Positions 33,703 to 36,888 of a stretch of 36,888 nt of DNA are shown in pieces (the first letter of the stretch is position 1; every line of letters begins with the position of its first letter). A program made the translations under genes and the position numbers. Under the pieces are notes generated by a model. The model was not told the DNA's origin and ran no database searches. It saw only the letters and a program-made list of their open reading frames with translations. The DNA comes from Algisphaera sp039180025 (GTDB taxonomy: Bacteria > Planctomycetota > Phycisphaerae > Phycisphaerales > Phycisphaeraceae), in the NCBI GenBank assembly GCA_039180025.1, contig JBCDDZ010000028.1, forward strand, positions 1 through 36,888, read 5' to 3'.

Positions 33703-33722
33703 GCCGGCGGTTTGTCGCCGGC
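33703..33722 (-). promoter_or_regulatory. intercistronic hairpin between atpH and atpA
   Basis: GCCGGCG (33703-33709) and CGCCGGC (33716-33722) form a perfect 7-bp stem with a 6-base loop in the 118-base spacer. There is no T-run. It could stabilise or process the operon mRNA. Confidence 0.4.
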
Positions 33723-33747
33723 GTGGACCCAAGGCGGGGGCGGGGGG

Positions 33748-34335
33748 TCAGGGGCTGTCGGCGACGGCGGCGCGGGCTTTTTCTCGGCCGGCCGTGGCGA
33801 GCCGTTGCTCGATACGGCGGAGCTGGCTCTGTACGCTGGCATCGATCATCCGGTCGCCGATCCGCAGCTTGAGCCCGCCGATCAGCGATTCGTCGACGTG
33901 CTGTACCAGGTTGATCCGTTTGTTCAGCGACGCGCCCAGTCCGTCGGCCACCCGGCCCGCGGTCGCGGCGTCGAGCGGCCGGGCGACGTAGGCGTCGACA
34001 TCGAGCTGGTTGCGGCGCTCCGCGATGAGCGCGGTGAACGCGGTCCCGATCCCCGCCAGATCCGCCAGGCGGTCTTTGTGGTTGACCACCCGGAGGAACT
34101 TGTAGAGCAGGTCCGAGACGTTGCCTTGGAACAGGCGGTCGACCATCTCCGCCCGGGCCGAGCGCTCCAGGATCGGGCTGGTGATCAGCCGCTGGAGGTC
34201 GTCGTTCTGTTCGAGCAGCTCGATCAGCTCGGCGACTTCATCGGCGACCGGGTCGAGCTGACTCGCGTCCTCGGCGAGTTCGACGAGGGCCTGGGCGTAA
34301 ACGCGGCCGACGGCATCGGTGGGGTTGGCGGGCAT
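33748..34335 (-). CDS. atpH: ATP synthase F1 subunit delta
   Basis: Peripheral-stalk subunit (OSCP homologue) joining the b subunits to the top of F1, 195 residues. The N-terminal six-helix bundle opens with VGRVYAQALVELAEDAS (9-25), the usual YA.AL.E.A signature. The C-terminal part has the VVNHKDRLADL motif (about 108-118, family consensus l.en.R...l) and the ending signature LIGGLKLRIGDRMIDASVQSQL, corresponding to gG..i.igd.v.D.Sv...L. A 50-base gap separates it from atpF. Confidence 0.95.
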   Translation of the reverse strand: MPANPTDAVGRVYAQALVELAEDASQLDPVADEVAELIELLEQNDDLQRLITSPILERSARAEMVDRLFQGNVSDLLYKFLRVVNHKDRLADLAGIGTAFTALIAERRNQLDVDAYVARPLDAATAGRVADGLGASLNKRINLVQHVDESLIGGLKLRIGDRMIDASVQSQLRRIEQRLATAGREKARAAVADSP

Positions 34336-34385
34336 GGTCGGGTCCGGGGCGGCCCGTCTCCGGGCGGGGGTCGCGGGGAGGGGGT

Positions 34386-34934
34386 TCAGTTGCGGGCGGA
34401 GCTGGCTTTGAATTGTTCGACGGATTCGCTAACCAGCGTCTGCTGGTCGGCGTCGCTGATCTCGCGCTGCAGGATCTTGCCGGCGATCGCGGTCGAGAGC
34501 GACGCGGCCTGCGTGTAGATGTCGGCGAGGGCGGCCTCTTTGGCCGAGGCGATGTCGGCTTTGGCGGAGGCTTTCATCTGGGCGACCTCGGCTTCGATCT
34601 TGGCCTTGTCGGCGTTCGCGGCCTGCTGCGCGGCGGTCCGGGCCTCGGCGACAATCGATTGGGCTTCCTTCCGGGCGTCGGCGAGCTGCTGCTGGTACTC
34701 CGCCAAGGTGGTCTGGGCCGCTTTCGCGGCGTCCTCGGCCGACTGAAGGTCCTGGCGGATCTTGTTTTCCCGGTCTTGCAGACCCTTAAGAATCGGGCCC
34801 CAGGCTTTGGCCTTGAGGACCAGCAGCAACAGCAGGAACGCCACGATCGCGGCGATCGACTGGAGGATCGATCCGGCGAAGAGGTTCGGCGAGCCGCCGT
34901 CTTCGGCCGCGGCGAGCAGGAGGGGGTAGAGCAT
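34386..34934 (-). CDS. atpF: ATP synthase F0 subunit b
   Basis: Membrane-anchored peripheral stalk, 182 residues. A short N-terminal segment is followed by one membrane helix (about 24-42, LQSIAAIVAFLLLLLVLKA). A long, heptad-like Ala/Gln/Glu/Lys helix (about 55-160) is typical of the b dimer, with ILKGLQDRENKIRQDLQSAE at its start. Only one b gene is present, so this is the homodimeric type, not the b/b' pair of cyanobacteria and phototrophs. No Shine-Dalgarno site is visible at ATG 34934, in contrast to the strong one at atpE. Confidence 0.95.
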   Translation of the reverse strand: MLYPLLLAAAEDGGSPNLFAGSILQSIAAIVAFLLLLLVLKAKAWGPILKGLQDRENKIRQDLQSAEDAAKAAQTTLAEYQQQLADARKEAQSIVAEARTAAQQAANADKAKIEAEVAQMKASAKADIASAKEAALADIYTQAASLSTAIAGKILQREISDADQQTLVSESVEQFKASSARN

Positions 34935-35002
34935 GAGGGGGACTCGGCAGGGGGGTCACGGACCAGAGTTGGCCGACCGGCAGGCGGATCGGGCCGATAA
35001 AG

Positions 35003-35031
35003 CGTGGCCCGACCGGTGGGGCCGGGCCACG
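35003..35031 (-). promoter_or_regulatory. intercistronic hairpin between atpE and atpF
   Basis: CGTGGCCCG (35003-35011) and CGGGCCACG (35023-35031) form a perfect 9-bp stem with an 11-base loop, 16 bases after the atpE stop. On the minus strand CTTTATC follows, only a weak U-tract, so it could attenuate transcription or protect the 3' end of an atpE-containing mRNA. Confidence 0.55.
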
Positions 35032-35046
35032 GGAAAGATAGCGGGG

Positions 35047-35391
35047 TCAGCCCAACGCGACCAACAGGCAGACGACCACGGCGAAGAGGGTCGCCCCTTC
35101 GATCAGCGCCGCGGAGATAATCATGTTCTGAAAGATCGCGCCGCCGGCTTCGGGTTGACGGGCGATGGCTTGCACGGCGTTGCCGCCGATGTTACCGATA
35201 CCCCGGCCGCCGCCCATGATCACCAGGCCCGCGCCGATCGCGGCACCGGCCTTGGCCAGACCCGAAGCTTCAAACACGCTCGCCGCGGCGACCGCGCCGT
35301 CTTCCGGGGCCGCCGACGCTTCGCCGGTGAACATCACCGTGGCCAACGACGCGGTGAGCGCCAACATTCCGATCCAAAAAGTCTTCTTCAT
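35047..35391 (-). CDS. atpE: ATP synthase F0 subunit c with signal-peptide-like N-terminus
   Basis: Proteolipid of the rotor ring, 114 residues from this start. Helix 1 (about 47-72) has the Gly-rich GAGLVIMGGGRGIGNIG, then the polar loop ARQPE (77-81). Helix 2 (about 88-112) carries the ion-binding Glu98 in AALIEGATLF. The residues around it do not show the Gln and Glu-Ser/Thr pattern of sodium-binding rings, so proton use is expected. Residues 1-27 (MKKTFWIGMLALTASLATVM..., ending EASA|AP) look like a cleavable signal peptide, which classical c subunits of about 80 residues lack. The start at 35391 is preferred because AAGGAG lies 8 bases upstream; the in-frame ATG at 35397 is only 2 bases from it. 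Confidence 0.95.
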   Translation of the reverse strand: MKKTFWIGMLALTASLATVMFTGEASAAPEDGAVAAASVFEASGLAKAGAAIGAGLVIMGGGRGIGNIGGNAVQAIARQPEAGGAIFQNMIISAALIEGATLFAVVVCLLVALG

Positions 35392-35584
35392 ATCCATGGC
35401 TCCTTCGCCAAACTAAAGGGGTTGTCGCGGTCAGGACGCGGCGGGTTGTCCCGGGTGCCCGAAGCGGGCTGAACGGCCGCCTGACTCGGCCGGGGTGGGA
35501 CACACATTTCTTGACTTCCCGCCGAGCCGGGGCCGCGGTGCTCGGGTTTCGAGCTAGCTCCGCCACTGCGGCGGGGGGGTAGGT

Positions 35585-36535
35585 CTAAACGGAAGCTCCT
35601 GGCACCGGGCCGTCGAGCGGCTGGGCGCGTTGGTCGAGGTCGGCCTCGGGGCCGGAATCATGGGCCGCGTCGTCGTGGTGGTCGTCGCCGTGGTGCGTAA
35701 CCAGTTGACTCAGAAACAGCCCGGTAAGGAACGTAAAGATAAACGCCTGCAGGAACGCGACGAGCACCTCGAGCAGGTAGATCGCCACCGCCCCGAGCAG
35801 CGGCACAATCCCCACGCCCAGGCCCACCACCCCGAACGCCTTGGTCAGCGAAAGCACGAACCCGAAAAGCGCCGCGAGCAGCACGTGCCCCCCCGTCATG
35901 TTCGCAAACAGCCGCAGCGCCAAGGCCACGGGCTTGATCACCAAGCCCATCAGTTCGACCGGCACGATGATCGGCCACATATAGACCGGGGCCCCGCCGG
36001 TGAGGTGAGCAAAGTAGCCATCGAAATCGCGGACCAGCCCCTGGGCGTTCCAGAACAGCGCCGCGAGCAGGGCCAGCGCCCCGGTCACCCAGATCGACTG
36101 CGTGGCCGTGCCCCCGATGCCGTGGAAATCCGAGAAGCCCATCAGCTTGCCGATCGCCGCGGTCAGGTCCAGCAGCGGCACCAGCCCGAGCAGGTTGCAC
36201 ACCAAAATGAACCAGAACATGGTCCAGAGCGTGGGCATGTATTTGTCGGTTTCCTTGCCCAGAAGCGGCTGGAAGATCTGGTCTCGCAGGGCCAGGCAGA
36301 TCACCTCGACCAGGTTCGCCCACACGCCGCGGGTCCGCAAGTCATCGACCGACCGGGTCGGCCCCGAGGCGATCCGGCGGGCGGCGGGCACGAGGATCAG
36401 CGCGGTAATCACCGCCGAGAGCGTCAGCATCACCGTGACGTTGCTGATGAACCAGAGCGACCCGTCGGGCGAGGTCAGGATCGGACGGTCGATCACGTGG
36501 TCGACCGGGTTGCTGGCGGCCAGGATGCTCAACAT
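35585..36535 (-). CDS. atpB: ATP synthase F0 subunit a
   Basis: Stator channel subunit of F0, 316 residues. The essential half-channel arginine is Arg208 in LALRLFANMTGGH, and the last helices contain EVLVAFLQAFIFTFLTGLFLS, quoted here in part (LQAFIFTFLTGLF). The N-terminus before TM1 is periplasmic. Start 36535 gives the usual hydrophobic entry MLSILAAS; the open frame upstream is Arg/Pro-rich and overlaps the preceding gene. Residues 281-316 form an unusual His/Asp-rich tail (HHGDDHHDDAAHD) after the final helix. A 187-base spacer follows before atpE; atpI ends 4 bases upstream. Confidence 0.97.
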   Translation of the reverse strand: MLSILAASNPVDHVIDRPILTSPDGSLWFISNVTVMLTLSAVITALILVPAARRIASGPTRSVDDLRTRGVWANLVEVICLALRDQIFQPLLGKETDKYMPTLWTMFWFILVCNLLGLVPLLDLTAAIGKLMGFSDFHGIGGTATQSIWVTGALALLAALFWNAQGLVRDFDGYFAHLTGGAPVYMWPIIVPVELMGLVIKPVALALRLFANMTGGHVLLAALFGFVLSLTKAFGVVGLGVGIVPLLGAVAIYLLEVLVAFLQAFIFTFLTGLFLSQLVTHHGDDHHDDAAHDSGPEADLDQRAQPLDGPVPGASV

Positions 36536-36539
36536 GCCT

Positions 36540-36888
36540 TCACGACTCCGAAACAGGGGGGGAAGCCTCACGGGACACGGCCGACGGCCGATCGGGGTAC
36601 GCCCGGCGGAAATACCGCCCGACGCTCCACACCTCGACCCCGAGCAGCACAAGGTACACGACTGCGAGCGAGATTAAAAACGGGCGTTTCATAAGCCCGA
36701 TTTGCAGCACCCCCACCAGCGCTCCGGCCAGGCAAAACATCATCCGGATCAGCTGCCCCCACATGAATCCCTGCGCCCCACGCAGCGCCCCCTTGGCCCC
36801 TCCGGTCGCCACCGGCCACAGCCCCAGCAGCGACCCGAGCCACACCACCCCCACCCCCCACACCGCCGACGCCCCCCCCGGAACTGCC
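36540..36888 (-). CDS. atpI: ATP synthase subunit I-like protein, 5' end outside the window
   Basis: The frame is open to the right window edge, so the start is not visible; a GTG at 36863 is possible but falls inside what looks like the first membrane helix. Three membrane segments are present: VWLGSLLGLWPVA, MMFCLAGALVGVLQIGL, and FLISLAVVYLVLLGVEVWSV, followed by a charged tail ending PPVSES. Size, topology and position directly before atpB match AtpI, which helps assemble the c-ring. The sequence is poorly conserved in this family, so the call leans on position. Confidence 0.75.
   Translation of the reverse strand, partial: AVPGGASAVWGVGVVWLGSLLGLWPVATGGAKGALRGAQGFMWGQLIRMMFCLAGALVGVLQIGLMKRPFLISLAVVYLVLLGVEVWSVGRYFRRAYPDRPSAVSREASPPVSES

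Noticed and set aside
35047..35391. Sodium-binding c-ring
   Set aside because: The residues after Glu98 are Gly-Ala-Thr and helix 1 lacks the paired Gln, unlike known sodium-type c subunits.
36102..36677. Plus-strand open frames antisense to atpB and atpI
   Set aside because: Shadow frames with Arg/Ser/Pro-rich translations; the minus-strand ATP synthase genes account for the region.

Overview
The window is about 36.9 kb of GC-rich bacterial chromosome. Several features point to a planctomycete, most likely class Phycisphaerae: high GC, few recognisable Shine-Dalgarno sites, a PEP-CTERM (exosortase substrate) protein, redox multi-domain fusions of a kind I associate with this phylum, and a palindromic intergenic repeat of the GAGCCGCGACCG...GGGAGCGG kind that I associate with planctomycete and verrucomicrobial genomes. 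This placement is inference; no rRNA gene or other phylogenetic anchor is present. No phage, insertion sequence, CRISPR array or tRNA was found.

Layout. 1-2.2 kb: the edge of an unknown minus-strand gene and a glutamine-dependent asparagine synthetase (asnB). 2.3-5.1 kb: dnaK (minus) divergent from an HU-like histone gene (plus), both with clear intrinsic terminators. 5.2-7.6 kb: an argD-like aminotransferase translationally coupled to an unknown lipoprotein. 7.7-10.1 kb: metF (minus, strong promoter), an 11-bp minisatellite, a GT2 glycosyltransferase and a DUF2203 protein. 10.2-15.1 kb: a two-gene RND efflux operon (adaptor then pump, no outer-membrane channel gene). 15.2-17.0 kb: a 3D-domain cell-wall protein, a small unknown protein, and ndk behind two matching hairpins.

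17.1-27.1 kb is the most unusual part and holds redox fusion proteins. On the minus strand an 811-residue flavoprotein fused to a NapH/NosR-like membrane [4Fe-4S] module is coupled to a periplasmic protein. Diverging from it are a Rieske domain fused to an FMN/3Fe-4S glutamate-synthase domain, an NTF2-like protein, two small membrane proteins (DUF2721, DUF1622), a malic enzyme, and a second Rieske domain fused to a thiamine-diphosphate enzyme of the pyruvate oxidase/acetolactate synthase family. My working hypothesis is that the flavin/Fe-S membrane protein feeds or drains electrons for the two Rieske-coupled enzymes, one acting on glutamate/ammonia and one on the pyruvate made by the malic enzyme.

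27.2-29.9 kb: a PEP-CTERM secreted protein, an 890-bp non-coding stretch with the palindromic repeat, and a TatA-type translocase subunit. 29.9-31.9 kb: a GAF-SpoIIE phosphatase and a YbjN-like exported protein. 32.0-36.9 kb: an ATP synthase operon in the order atpI-B-E-F-H-A that stops at an intrinsic terminator just after atpA, so gamma, beta and epsilon must be encoded elsewhere.
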